From the NCBI GenBank assembly GCA_023379845.1, contig JAMCPG010000009.1:2224-51508 (forward strand): 49,285 nucleotides of DNA, read 5' to 3'. The DNA is from Thermoplasmatota archaeon (GTDB lineage Archaea; Thermoplasmatota; Thermoplasmata; Thermoplasmatales; Thermoplasmataceae). Numbering within the stretch: the stretch's first letter is position 1; every line of letters starts with the position of its first letter. Below are positions 25,512 through 34,265 of this stretch, one piece after another. The position numbers and the translations under genes are program-made. The notes beneath the pieces were generated by a model. It worked only from the letters and a program-made list of their open reading frames with translations. It was not told the origin of the DNA and ran no database searches.

Positions 25512-26321
25512 TTACAGGAATGGATTCAATGATGCAGCAGCCTTTGGCTGTATTACCTTTGACAGAACGTAGAGAGATGACGTCTGCTTTTTTTCGAAAT
25601 CCACAACACAATACTTGAGAGCAAACAGTTTTGCAAGTATTAGAGAGAGCCTTTTCTTTATTTCCACCGCTCTCTGCATATCGTTGCTCATAATCCTTGA
25701 AAAATCGTAAGGTATGGCAACCTTGACAGTATTTGGGGAAGATGCCATTTGCAAGTCGATATCCTGCTCAGAATCTGCTTTAGAAGCATCAATTGTGACC
25801 GCATCAACCGTATTTACAGGAGCCTTCTGGTCTTTTATCCACCATTCCGCGACCAGCCTGTCTGTCGGTATACCAGCATTCAACGAATCTTCCATGGTAC
25901 CATAAAAATTAGGAATCAGTGTGCGTGAGATGGCACCAAGCTTCCTTATGTTGAAATAGGCATTCAGTGACCTGATTGGATCAAACGTCCAGGCTATAAG
26001 GTCGTAGCCGTTTTCGAGTGCCCATTTTTTCTGGAAAACTTTCAGTTGATATCCGATTCCCGAGTATTTCTTGCTCTCAACTATGCCTGTCATATGGGAA
26101 TAGAGATATGTCTTCCCTCTTCGATATCCAGGAAAGCTGAACTGCATTCCAACCATCTCCTCTCCGTCATATGCGGCAGCCACCAGGCCACCATGATAAC
26201 GCATGGCATTTATTGTATCCTTGAATGCAGCCGCTAAATTTGGCATTCCCCATGCTGAAGAGATCACAGGAAGGACCTTTTTGATCTCGTCCGGATCACT
26301 GATCTTACTGATTGTGAGCAC
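25512..26321 (-). CDS. GNAT-family acyltransferase (COG3375-like)
   Basis: This is a 269-residue protein starting at a GTG. Residues 1-160 show a GNAT fold: VAAAYDGEEMVGMQFSFPG (beta4), SHMTGIVESKKYSGIGYQLKVFQKKWALENGYDLIAWTFDP, where the acyl-CoA loop is the degenerate SGIGYQ. The remainder, including LGAISRTLIPNFYG and GIPTDRLVAEWWI, matches the larger COG3375 group. In bacteria, GNAT enzymes that succinylate D-amino acids sit beside N-succinylamino acid racemase. Here a racemase-like gene lies 0.9 kb away, so this may be the succinyl- or acyltransferase of such a pathway (inference). Confidence 0.8.
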   Translation of the reverse strand: MLTISKISDPDEIKKVLPVISSAWGMPNLAAAFKDTINAMRYHGGLVAAAYDGEEMVGMQFSFPGYRRGKTYLYSHMTGIVESKKYSGIGYQLKVFQKKWALENGYDLIAWTFDPIRSLNAYFNIRKLGAISRTLIPNFYGTMEDSLNAGIPTDRLVAEWWIKDQKAPVNTVDAVTIDASKADSEQDIDLQMASSPNTVKVAIPYDFSRIMSNDMQRAVEIKKRLSLILAKLFALKYCVVDFEKKQTSSLYVLSKVIQPKAAASLNPFL

Positions 26322-26439
26322 GCTTCAGGATATTATAAGAAGATAAATCATTATGCTGCCAATCTATTCTATGGGCTAAGTTTCTTTCACGTTTCGACGA
26401 ATAGAATTTGAACCTTCTTTTGCAAATGAATGAGGGGGA

Positions 26440-27144
26440 TTATGATTCAGGCAACTCAAGAAGATGCTTGGCAAGCTCATCGGGCCTGGTGACCATCGGG
26501 TAATGAGCTGTTTCCATTGTGCGATACGGTCCCTCGAGTTTCCCCCACTTACCCTTTATTATTTCATCTACTGGATCGCCCGATAGTGTGCAGAAAATAT
26601 AGGCCGTTCCGACGACGTTCGGCGGTCGCATTAGCTTTATTGGATCGGTTGCTAGTTTAATGGGCCAAGGAGTGCATTTTTCTAGCATCCATTTCTTGTT
26701 TTCGCCAACGACATCCTTCCCAATGTTTCGAAGTATAGTTTCCGAGAATTGTATTGTGAAAGACCCATTTGGCAATGGTCCGAATTCAGATTCGACGTCA
26801 AATGAACCCTGCGGGTCAGTAGTGTTAGCCGGGAAGAAGCTATCCAGGTACACTACCCGCTTAATCTTTTCCGGTATCTTGTCTACAACTGCTGCAGCCA
26901 CCTTTCCAGCGAAGCTGTGCCCTACAAGCACGATTTCGCTCAGTTCGTTATATTCAATCACGTTAAGCACGTCCCGGACAGCAGTTTCCATCCCTACATT
27001 CGGCGAGGCAAGGTGGACACGCTCTCCCATGCCGGTAAGAGTTATAGGGAAAACCCTGTGTCCTCTCTTCGATAATAGTGGTTCCACATCCCTCCAGACC
27101 CACCCTCCAAGCCATGCTCCTGGAATCAGCACATACGTGTACAT
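26440..27144 (-). CDS. Alpha/beta hydrolase (salicylate-esterase/hydroxynitrile-lyase-like group)
   Basis: This is a 234-residue protein. It starts MYTYVLIPGAWLGGWVW, typical of the small esterase group related to plant methylesterases. Nucleophile motif GHSFAG has Ser77, a likely acid lies in GDPVDE (Asp190), and the catalytic His is in TAHYPM (His214). The frame is open 8 codons further to a TTG at 27168; I prefer the ATG at 27144 because homologues begin there. It is divergent from the racemase-like gene with about 100 bp between them. Substrate unknown. Confidence 0.87.
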   Translation of the reverse strand: MYTYVLIPGAWLGGWVWRDVEPLLSKRGHRVFPITLTGMGERVHLASPNVGMETAVRDVLNVIEYNELSEIVLVGHSFAGKVAAAVVDKIPEKIKRVVYLDSFFPANTTDPQGSFDVESEFGPLPNGSFTIQFSETILRNIGKDVVGENKKWMLEKCTPWPIKLATDPIKLMRPPNVVGTAYIFCTLSGDPVDEIIKGKWGKLEGPYRTMETAHYPMVTRPDELAKHLLELPES

Positions 27145-27221
27145 ATATAACGGAACATAGACAGTCAATTTAATGCTTCTGTATCGTATATTGCAAAAAT
27201 GCTAAAAAATGGGCTCGCCAA

Positions 27222-27232
27222 ATTTTAAATAG
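27222..27232 (+). promoter_or_regulatory. TATA element of the enolase-superfamily gene
   Basis: AATTTTAAATA is centred about 24 bp before the GTG at 27252, implying a leaderless message with a GTG start. Confidence 0.5.
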
Positions 27233-27251
27233 AATTGTATGATTTGAATAT

Positions 27252-28346
27252 GTGACATTGAAGCTTTCCTACAATCTGGTCAAGCTCCCTCTTTTAACAC
27301 CATTTACAACAAGTTTTGGCACCCAGGTGGACAGGGTGGCTTACGTTTTCACGCTTGAAAGCGACGGCATAACGGCATACTCAGAGTCTACGACGGATGT
27401 CGACCCGTTTTACAGCTATGAGGATAATATTACCGCAATGCACTTGATCAGGGACTACTTATCTAAGGAAATTTCGGATCTCCCTACTCCACAAGCATTT
27501 ATGGAGAGGGTCGAGCATATAAAGGGGCACAACATGGCAAAGGCTACAGTTGAAATGCTCCTATGGGATTATCATTCGAAGTCCAGCGGAATTTCCTTGC
27601 ACAAATATCTTGGAAAATCGAAGGGGTACGCGGATGTCGGGATCTCAATTGGCATGCTGGAAGAAGACAAGCTCGTCCCAACCATAATGAATGCCGTAAA
27701 CAAAGGATATAAGCGCATAAAACTAAAAATATCAAAAGGGAAGGAGACTAAAATCCTCTCAACTGCTAGATTGTCTTTCCCCGACATAACGCTAAGCGCC
27801 GATGCTAATTGCGATTACAGGCTGGAAGATATAGAGACGCTGCAATCGATTGACCAGTACAATCTCGCATATCTGGAACAGCCGCTTGGCCACGACGACA
27901 TAATTGATCATGCATCGCTTCGCCAGACCCTATCGACTCCAATTTGCCTGGATGAGGCAGTAACTTCTCCCGACTTGGCCAGGGAGGCATTTCAGATTGA
28001 TGCAGTTGACATCGTCAACATTAAACCGGGCAGGGTTGGAGGACTTTACAACTCCCTCAAGATTGCAGAAATTGTTCAAAATTATGGCGGTCATGCCTGG
28101 GTAGGCGGAATGCTGGAGACTGGCATCGGCAGGGCTTTTAATATCGCTCTGGCATCAAATCATCTCATCGATATGCCGGGTGACACTTCCCCTAATGAGA
28201 AGTATTTTTCCAAGGATATAGTTAGAAACGTTTTCAAGATGGATAAGGGAACAATTGCTCCGTTTGAATCCCCAGGAATAGGAGTCGTCGTCGATACAGA
28301 ATATCTCGCAATGATGAGCATCGAGTCCGGTGAAATTCCGATCTGA
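27252..28346 (+). CDS. Enolase-superfamily protein: N-acylamino acid racemase / o-succinylbenzoate synthase type
   Basis: This is a 364-residue protein of the muconate-lactonizing subgroup. All catalytic residues are visible: the KxK motif Lys157-Leu-Lys159, metal ligands Asp184 (SADAN), Glu209 (YLEQPL) and Asp234 (CLDEAV), and Lys258 in NIKPGRVGG. GGMLETGIGRAFNIALAS is typical of the NSAR/OSBS family, in which one fold can make o-succinylbenzoate for menaquinone or racemise N-succinylamino acids. No other men genes are near. A GNAT gene and an M20 deacylase gene adjoin it, which favours the racemase role. It overlaps no other gene and is followed after 4 bases by the M20 gene. Confidence 0.85.
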   Translation: MTLKLSYNLVKLPLLTPFTTSFGTQVDRVAYVFTLESDGITAYSESTTDVDPFYSYEDNITAMHLIRDYLSKEISDLPTPQAFMERVEHIKGHNMAKATVEMLLWDYHSKSSGISLHKYLGKSKGYADVGISIGMLEEDKLVPTIMNAVNKGYKRIKLKISKGKETKILSTARLSFPDITLSADANCDYRLEDIETLQSIDQYNLAYLEQPLGHDDIIDHASLRQTLSTPICLDEAVTSPDLAREAFQIDAVDIVNIKPGRVGGLYNSLKIAEIVQNYGGHAWVGGMLETGIGRAFNIALASNHLIDMPGDTSPNEKYFSKDIVRNVFKMDKGTIAPFESPGIGVVVDTEYLAMMSIESGEIPI

Positions 28347-28350
28347 TTAT

Positions 28351-29490
28351 ATGTTCAACGAAATGTCTGCCAGGTTTTCAGAATTCGTTCACACCGAAAA
28401 AGATTCTATTCTGAGCGATCTCAGGAAGCTGGTAGAGTCAGAATCTCCATCAACAAGCCCGGATCACCTCGTCAGGACTGCAGAAATCCTGAAAGAGATG
28501 ATTAACAGGATAACAGGCGTATCAGCTACTGTGGATCTAGTCGATAAAAAACCAATTCTTTCAGCCACTTATAACGATAAAGCCGGCAATAACATACTTA
28601 TCCTCTGTCACTACGACACCGTCTGGCCAGCTGGAACCTTGTCGCGATTTCCATTCCAGATTCATGACAATATATGCACTGGTCCGGGGGTGTTTGACAT
28701 GAAGTCAGGGATCATTATGTCCTTGTACGCGATGAAATTCCTTGCTTCATTTCCCGTTAAGAGGTCAATTTCGATCCTTATAACACCGGATGAAGAACTG
28801 GGCAGCGAAGCTTCGAAGGATCTTATTATCAGGTGGGCAAGGAAATCAAGTGCTGTTCTTGTTCTAGAAGCATCTGAAAAGGGCATGCTCAAGGTGGGCA
28901 GGAAAGGGGTTGGAACTTTCAAGGTTGAAGCACTTGGACGGGCTTCGCATGCGGGGCTCAACCCAGAAGCAGGGATCAATGCAATAAGCGAAATATCAAA
29001 AATTATACAGGATGTAGAGAAGTTTGCAAGCATGGAACATGGTACAACCGTCAATGTTGGAATTGTCAGGGGTGGAACGAGAACAAATGTTGTTCCGGAA
29101 ACCGCTGAAATAGAGGTCGATGTCAGGGTGAAAACTGAATCTGAGTCGAGAAGAATCGAGGATCTATTCAAGGCGCTCAAACCGCATGATAGCAGGATTA
29201 AATTGTCGGTAACTGGGGGCGTTGAACGACCACCAATGGAGAGGAATGACAGGAATTATGAGCTTTTCAGAAAAGTTCAATCAATCGGTAAAGAAATCGG
29301 TATGCCTGTAGAAGCCTGCGAGGTTGGTGGTGCAAGTGATGGAAACTTTGTGTCGGCAGAAGGGGTACCTGTTATCGACGGAATGGGTGCAGTAGGAGAG
29401 GGAGCCCATTCCATATCCGAGAGGATACAGATATCTGAAACGCTCGATCGAATATTGCTCCTGGCAGCGACACTCCTTTACCTGCAGTGA
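28351..29490 (+). CDS. M20 family metallopeptidase / N-acyl-amino-acid deacylase (CPG2-like)
   Basis: This is a 379-residue protein from the ATG at 28351. Metal-site motifs of the M20 family are present: CHYDTVWPAG (first His and the catalytic Asp), GPGVFDMKSG (bridging Asp), DEELGSE (general base Glu), and the last His in EGAHSISE. The lid domain has SHAGLNPEAGINA and RTNVVPETAEIEVDVR. Members remove C-terminal glutamate or split N-acylamino acids. Its position 4 bases after the racemase-like gene suggests hydrolysis of N-acyl-L-amino acids made by that enzyme. It has no signal peptide, so it is cytosolic. Confidence 0.92.
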   Translation: MFNEMSARFSEFVHTEKDSILSDLRKLVESESPSTSPDHLVRTAEILKEMINRITGVSATVDLVDKKPILSATYNDKAGNNILILCHYDTVWPAGTLSRFPFQIHDNICTGPGVFDMKSGIIMSLYAMKFLASFPVKRSISILITPDEELGSEASKDLIIRWARKSSAVLVLEASEKGMLKVGRKGVGTFKVEALGRASHAGLNPEAGINAISEISKIIQDVEKFASMEHGTTVNVGIVRGGTRTNVVPETAEIEVDVRVKTESESRRIEDLFKALKPHDSRIKLSVTGGVERPPMERNDRNYELFRKVQSIGKEIGMPVEACEVGGASDGNFVSAEGVPVIDGMGAVGEGAHSISERIQISETLDRILLLAATLLYLQ

Positions 29491-29495
29491 AGAAG

Positions 29496-29507
29496 CTTTA
29501 TTATAAG
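29496..29507 (+). promoter_or_regulatory. TATA element of the S9 peptidase gene
   Basis: CTTTATTATAAG fills the 33-base gap after the M20 gene and is centred about 23 bp before the ATG at 29524, so the peptidase has its own promoter. Confidence 0.5.
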
Positions 29508-29523
29508 CCTGGCATTCTGTTTT

Positions 29524-31365
29524 ATGGCAAAGAAGCATACCATAGAAGATTATGTAAAGTTAAGGACACTCACTTGCCTTGATTCAAGCAATTCAGCCGG
29601 TCTGGTATCGATAATATCCGGATCCATCACGCATGAGAAGGAAAAAGCCAGGGACTCAGTTATACTTGTGCTGGATGCTGCAAGTGGAACGGAAAGCCAA
29701 AGGATATCGGATCCTGGCTTAAATATAACAGTAGCGAGATTGAACCTTGATGGGACAAAGATCGCTTATATTTCCTCTAATAACAAGAAGCATTACCTGA
29801 CGGTCAAGAGCTTATCAACCGGACTTGAAGAAAAGCTCCTGCTTCAGGGAGAAGCACATCAACTGGAATGGAATAACGATGGTAGCATTTTCATTTTAAT
29901 GACTGGCCCGATTTCACAAAGCATAAGGGATAGGCAGGAAAAAGGCGATGATTTCATCAATTATGAAGCTGATGAAATGTTTCGCTCCCTCTATCTGTAT
30001 TCCCCAGGGTCTGGTTTCAGGAAGATTACTGAAAATATCCAGGTCTGGGAATTCGCCTCCTCGGCGTCCCGAATTGTAGTTGTTGCTTCGGATAATGCGA
30101 CCGAGGGTTCATGGTATCGCTCAAAGTTGATGCTTATCGATCCAGCAAGCAATAAGGCAGATGTTCTTTACGACCCTGCATGGAGGGCTATCGCAAAACC
30201 AAGGATATCTCCCGATTCAAAGAAGGTTGTTTTTCTCGAATCGCTCATGAGCGATTTCGGTGTCTTTTCGGGAGACGTAATCCAGCTGGATTTTGAGACG
30301 CGTAAGGCAAAAAACCTTACTGAGGGACACAAAAGGAGTTACCTTGATATGCGCTGGGTCAATGAATCCATTCACATGTTATGGTCGATGGAGTGTGAAA
30401 CAGGTATTTCCAGCTATGCAAACAATAAGTTTACAGAGATCTGGAGCTCCAAGGGGACTGTCATGCCCTTCTTTTCAGCCGATTTCATGGTACTGGGAAG
30501 CAGCTATGTTTTCCCCTTCCAGGACAATGAGAATCCTTCTGAGATATGCATTTTAAAAGCAAATGGTGCATTATCAAGGATTTCCCATGAGAACATGAGT
30601 ATAGTTGCTTGTGATCGCATACCTGCTGAGGTGGTGAGGTGGAAATCTTCAGACGGAATGGAAATATACGGGGTATTCAGGTCTGCAGGAAAAAATTCTC
30701 CTGTTGTTGTCGATGTGCATGGTGGACCAACATCGTATACGCCACTAACGTTTATGGACAGAATGACAAACCTTGTTTCCTCAGGCTTCTCGATATTTTC
30801 GCCCAATTACAGGGGTAGCGTTGGAAAAGGTAGGGCTTATGCCGAAGCAAACCGCGGTGACATGGGAGGAATGGATTTTGTGGATATTCTCTCGGGAATG
30901 CAATACCTGAAGGAGTCAGGCCATACCGATACAGAGAAGTGGTTTATCACCGGCGGTTCTTACGGTGGGTTCATGACCTCATGGGCCATCACGCAAACCA
31001 ATAAATTCAATGCAGCCGTGGGTCTGTTTGGAATATCCGACTGGGTCAGTTTTCATGGGACAACCCACATAGCAGACTGGGATTCCATCCATTATAATGA
31101 GTCGCCATATTCCGGCAAGAAATATGAGAAGTTTTCACCGTTGAACTATGTGGATAATGTCAAAACGCCCATATTGCTCCTCCATGGCATAGAGGATCCA
31201 TATGTTCCACTGGGACAATATCTGCAGTTCTACAGGGCACTGAAAGATAAAGGAAAGCTTGTGCAGATGCTGATGTTTCCAAGGGAGGGACATGGTTTTT
31301 CAGAGACGGAGCATGTCAGGAGAAGCATGAATGAGACATTCAACTGGTTCAGCAGGTATTCCTGA
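29524..31365 (+). CDS. S9 family serine peptidase (acylaminoacyl-peptidase / prolyl oligopeptidase type)
   Basis: This is a 613-residue protein. Residues 1-360 form a beta-propeller with repeats such as LDGTKIAYISSNNKKHYL and ISPDSKKVVFLES. The catalytic alpha/beta-hydrolase domain follows, with VDVHGGPTSYTPLTF, SPNYRGSVGKG and the triad Ser479 (GGSYGGF), Asp558 (GIEDPYVP) and His590 (EGHGFSE). Members remove N-acylated amino acids or cut short peptides in the cytosol. It lies among an M20 deacylase, a prolidase-like M24 enzyme and a racemase-like gene, which fits an acidophile living on peptides. It converges with the M24 gene. Confidence 0.94.
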   Translation: MAKKHTIEDYVKLRTLTCLDSSNSAGLVSIISGSITHEKEKARDSVILVLDAASGTESQRISDPGLNITVARLNLDGTKIAYISSNNKKHYLTVKSLSTGLEEKLLLQGEAHQLEWNNDGSIFILMTGPISQSIRDRQEKGDDFINYEADEMFRSLYLYSPGSGFRKITENIQVWEFASSASRIVVVASDNATEGSWYRSKLMLIDPASNKADVLYDPAWRAIAKPRISPDSKKVVFLESLMSDFGVFSGDVIQLDFETRKAKNLTEGHKRSYLDMRWVNESIHMLWSMECETGISSYANNKFTEIWSSKGTVMPFFSADFMVLGSSYVFPFQDNENPSEICILKANGALSRISHENMSIVACDRIPAEVVRWKSSDGMEIYGVFRSAGKNSPVVVDVHGGPTSYTPLTFMDRMTNLVSSGFSIFSPNYRGSVGKGRAYAEANRGDMGGMDFVDILSGMQYLKESGHTDTEKWFITGGSYGGFMTSWAITQTNKFNAAVGLFGISDWVSFHGTTHIADWDSIHYNESPYSGKKYEKFSPLNYVDNVKTPILLLHGIEDPYVPLGQYLQFYRALKDKGKLVQMLMFPREGHGFSETEHVRRSMNETFNWFSRYS

Positions 31366-31384
31366 GCCTCCGTTTTCACCCTCT

Positions 31385-32479
31385 TTAAAGTATCGTGGAA
31401 GATCTGCTCATCCTGTTGAATGAGATGCATCGTTCTCCGTCAAAGTAATTGGTGTCTTCGATCCTGACACCACCCTTTCCAGCTATGTAGATGCCAGGTT
31501 CTATCGTGAATACTGAATTCTTTATCATGGTCCGGGTGTCTGTGCCCACTAGAAAAGGTGGCTCATGTACCTGAATTCCCAGACCGTGGCCAAGCCTGTG
31601 TATAAATTTATCACCGTATCCAGCGTCAGTTATGATTTTTCTGGCTAGACTGTCCATCTCACTGTATTTTGTGTTTCTAGTGGCTCTTTTCCTCACAGTT
31701 TCGTTTGCCTCTCTTACAGTTTCGAGAATAGTATGCATTTCCGGATCCTCCTTTTTCCAGAAAAACGTCCTGGTCGAGTCGGATGCATAACCGCGGTATG
31801 AACCGCCGTAATCGATAACGATCGTGTCGCCGGGCTTCAGTTTAGTGTTGTCGGGAGAGTGGTGGGGCATTGCGGCGTTTCGTCCAAAGCTGACTATTGA
31901 GGGAAAAGCTGGGCCTGAAAGATCTTCTTCAAAAAAGTTGTTCTCTAGAATCCTGCTGAATTCTTTTTCCGTCATGCTATCTTTTAGCTCTGGCAATGAA
32001 TTTTCGAGTGCTTTCTCGGATCTGGCAACCGCTTCGCCAATGCTGGAGAGTTCAGAATGATCTTTTATTATCCTCATTTGCTCTAAGATAGGGTCTGCGG
32101 AGACTGCTCTTCCTTTAATGTACTTTTCCATCTTTTCGTAATGAAAATATGGAACAGACCCTTCGACTGCAATCTTACCCTTTTTGGACAAAGTCCTTCT
32201 TACAAGATCATAAGGATCGTCGCCATCTGACCATGTTTTAATCTCATCGACTGGAGATTCCTCTAAAACCTGCTGCTTCATCAAGTCAGGACAGACAACT
32301 TCCTGCACATCACTTCCGATTATGAATAAAGCAAGTCTCTCCATGGATTCTGTTATCATGCCTGTAAGATAGAAAAAATTAGGGCCAGGGGGAACAAGGA
32401 CGTAGTCCACTGATGCCTTCTGCATTAAACCCCTGAGGTTCTTTAGTCTTGTTTCAAACGTAGTCCTGTCTATGTGCAT
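31385..32479 (-). CDS. M24 family Xaa-Pro peptidase (prolidase / aminopeptidase P type)
   Basis: This is a 364-residue protein with a creatinase-like N-terminal domain (1-130) and a pita-bread catalytic domain. All five metal ligands are seen: Asp in VIDYGGS, Asp in ASDSTRTF, His in HRLGHGLGI, Glu in FTIEPGIY and Glu in VRIEDTNY. It would cleave the bond before proline in di- or oligopeptides in the cytosol. A TATA-like element (CATATATTGG on the minus strand, 32501-32510) lies 26 bp before its ATG, inside the end of the upstream gene. It may therefore be transcribed alone as well as with that gene. Confidence 0.93.
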   Translation of the reverse strand: MHIDRTTFETRLKNLRGLMQKASVDYVLVPPGPNFFYLTGMITESMERLALFIIGSDVQEVVCPDLMKQQVLEESPVDEIKTWSDGDDPYDLVRRTLSKKGKIAVEGSVPYFHYEKMEKYIKGRAVSADPILEQMRIIKDHSELSSIGEAVARSEKALENSLPELKDSMTEKEFSRILENNFFEEDLSGPAFPSIVSFGRNAAMPHHSPDNTKLKPGDTIVIDYGGSYRGYASDSTRTFFWKKEDPEMHTILETVREANETVRKRATRNTKYSEMDSLARKIITDAGYGDKFIHRLGHGLGIQVHEPPFLVGTDTRTMIKNSVFTIEPGIYIAGKGGVRIEDTNYFDGERCISFNRMSRSSTIL

Positions 32480-32491
32480 GACTGGTTATTT

Positions 32492-33076
32492 TCAGCCAAT
32501 ATATGAGGTTGAGTCCAGGTCAAACTTGCTGACTATTTTTAGCTTAGATCCGTCTCCGCCTTCAAGCGACAATAGGATCGGGTATTGTTTCCACAAATCT
32601 CCTGCGCTCATGACGGAAGCGGGATGATCCTTTCCGAATGTAGCTTCCGCAACACTGTGGGTCATTATCCTTGCCTCCTCTTCGTCGATATAGCCAACTG
32701 AATGAAGATATTCATGCGTTAGTATCACATATATGAAAGAGTTCATTTCTCTGGTGCTTTTTGTAATATGGCGCATGGCGTCCAAAAGTATTTCGTTCAT
32801 TACTATGTAGTTACCGCCGATCTGCCAGAAGGCTCCCAGTCCGGTTGGGAGATTGGACAGTGCGAGACCAAGGCCAGCCCGGCTTTTACCCGTAACCTGT
32901 TTTACTGATTTTTTCACAATGCTGAATATGTTATCGAAGTCCATTTCATTGTCCAGGGCAGGCTCAAAAACATTTTCGTTCATGGAGCCAATGTTTGCAT
33001 CTGGTTTCTTTCTTGAGGAAAAGAGATTCCTGACTTGTTTACTATCAGAGTCATGGGACAAATCTAAAAATGCCAT
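32492..33076 (-). CDS. Small predicted zinc metalloprotease (HEYLH motif)
   Basis: This is a 194-residue soluble protein with HEYLH at residues 121-125, the HExxH zinc signature, in a helix that follows a hydrophobic stretch (NSFIYVILT). A possible third ligand is Glu133 or His140 in GYIDEEEARIMTH. No signal peptide or membrane span is seen. It resembles short hypothetical metalloproteases rather than a named family. It is upstream of the M24 peptidase gene on the same strand with 12 bases between, so a shared operon for peptide breakdown is likely. Confidence 0.72.
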   Translation of the reverse strand: MAFLDLSHDSDSKQVRNLFSSRKKPDANIGSMNENVFEPALDNEMDFDNIFSIVKKSVKQVTGKSRAGLGLALSNLPTGLGAFWQIGGNYIVMNEILLDAMRHITKSTREMNSFIYVILTHEYLHSVGYIDEEEARIMTHSVAEATFGKDHPASVMSAGDLWKQYPILLSLEGGDGSKLKIVSKFDLDSTSYIG

Positions 33077-33093
33077 TTGGCAGACATCAAGAC

Positions 33094-33105
33094 GGTTTAT
33101 AAAGC
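33094..33105 (-). promoter_or_regulatory. TATA element of the HExxH protein gene
   Basis: On the minus strand GCTTTATAAACC is centred about 24 bp before the ATG at 33076. Confidence 0.5.
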
Positions 33106-33307
33106 CTTAAGCATTTTTGTCGGTCTAAGAGCAAAAGGAATTGAAGACTTCGGCTAACGTCAAAACTGTGTTTACAGGCTCTTTACATGCCTAGACATCG
33201 TTTGCTTATATCTCTATAAATATACTTCATGCAATGACGTGACTATCGGTTTATGCAGAGCATTTGAATGGAAGGACCAAATTTTTGGCCACGAACTTTT
33301 ATTCCAA

Positions 33308-33381
33308 CGCCCGAGCCGGGATTTGAACCCGGATCTGAGGCTCCGCAGGCCTTCAGGATATCCAAATTACCCCACTCGGGC
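33308..33381 (-). tRNA. tRNA-Arg (anticodon GCG)
   Basis: Read on the minus strand: acceptor GCCCGAG pairs with CTCGGGC, discriminator G at 33308. The T arm is CCGGG-TTCAAAT-CCCGG. The anticodon arm has loop CTGCGGA with anticodon GCG (codons CGC/CGU) and stem AAGGC/GCCTC with a mismatch at the outer pair. The D loop carries GGA with A20, which fits Arg identity. No intron and no encoded CCA. The 227 bases between it and the gene at 33076 show only A/T-rich sequence and that gene's promoter. Confidence 0.9.
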
Positions 33382-33402
33382 ATCGAACGGAAACAAATGA
33401 CG

Positions 33403-33412
33403 GCATAATAAT
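33403..33412 (-). promoter_or_regulatory. TATA element of tRNA-Arg
   Basis: GCATAATAAT (read ATTATTATGC on the minus strand) is centred about 26 bp before the 5' end of the tRNA. Confidence 0.45.
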
Positions 33413-33568
33413 GTTGATATTCAACAGAATATTACAAGGAAACACAACGAAATAAATTCTGAGCATGGTCTTTGTGTGCCAGCATTTTGAACTCTGTTCT
33501 GGGAGTTATACAAAAATGTGGCATTGTGGATTATCAGAAAGGCTCATATATTGCTCCATGATTAATGA

Positions 33569-34222
33569 ATGTACTTCTTAATGCATAAAATGGCCCGAAC
33601 TTACCTTTCAAGTGAGATTCTCGGTATCCTTTTGATTCTATTGCCTTGGGTTTTCATAACAATCGCTATACACCTGAACCCATGGTTCCATGTCAACGCC
33701 AGTGCCCTCAGCGATCTGGGTCGCAACAATTATGGAAGCGGAAGACTCCCAGATCCGAATTTCCCAAGTGTATACAATGATGGCCTTATCGTATCAGGGC
33801 TAGTTATTGGACTATTCTCTTTATCCTCTATATGGAATTCCAGAAGCAGATCTGAGATCATTGGGCTTTCCTTCTTCATTCTGGATGGTCTATTTCTTTC
33901 TTTGGTAGGTATATATCCTGAGGGCACAACACCGCACGTCTTCCTAGCTGAATGGTTTTTTCTCCTAGGTAAAATGACTTTTTTCATACTAGGGTTTTCG
34001 CTAATAATTAAGAGAGCATTTTCCTATGCTGCTGCACTCCTATTGTTGGATGCCTTTGCCTGGTTATTCGAAGCCAGGATAACTTTTGCTTCTGTCGCAG
34101 AATATGAGATCTACAATGTCCTTATCATGGATTTCCTTGTTCTGATTTATCTTCTTAGCCTCAGAGCCGCGCATTCTTTATCCGCGGAGTTGTTGAAACC
34201 AAATAGTGTATTCTTACACTGA
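33569..34222 (+). CDS. DUF998 family integral membrane protein
   Basis: This is a 217-residue protein with about six membrane spans. The DUF998 signature is visible: LNPWFHVNASALSDLGRN after the first span, and GIYPEGTTPHVFLAEWFFLLG, where HxxxA/E patterns sit at a membrane face. The function of the family is not known. Several start codons are possible (33569, 33581, 33590); I kept the first, as the short N-terminus MYFLMHKMARTYLSSEILG leads into span 1 in any case. It stands alone between tRNA-Arg and the AbiE-like pair. Confidence 0.8.
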   Translation: MYFLMHKMARTYLSSEILGILLILLPWVFITIAIHLNPWFHVNASALSDLGRNNYGSGRLPDPNFPSVYNDGLIVSGLVIGLFSLSSIWNSRSRSEIIGLSFFILDGLFLSLVGIYPEGTTPHVFLAEWFFLLGKMTFFILGFSLIIKRAFSYAAALLLLDAFAWLFEARITFASVAEYEIYNVLIMDFLVLIYLLSLRAAHSLSAELLKPNSVFLH

Positions 34223-34265
34223 CCTTTTTGTTAGCTTATCAACGGCATTTTATTTCAGAGGTTAG

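Noticed and set aside
26660-27160. 166-codon plus-strand frame opposite the alpha/beta hydrolase
   Set aside because: Antisense shadow of a gene with an intact catalytic triad.
28662-29180. 172-codon minus-strand frame inside the M20 gene
   Set aside because: Antisense shadow; no domain and no promoter.
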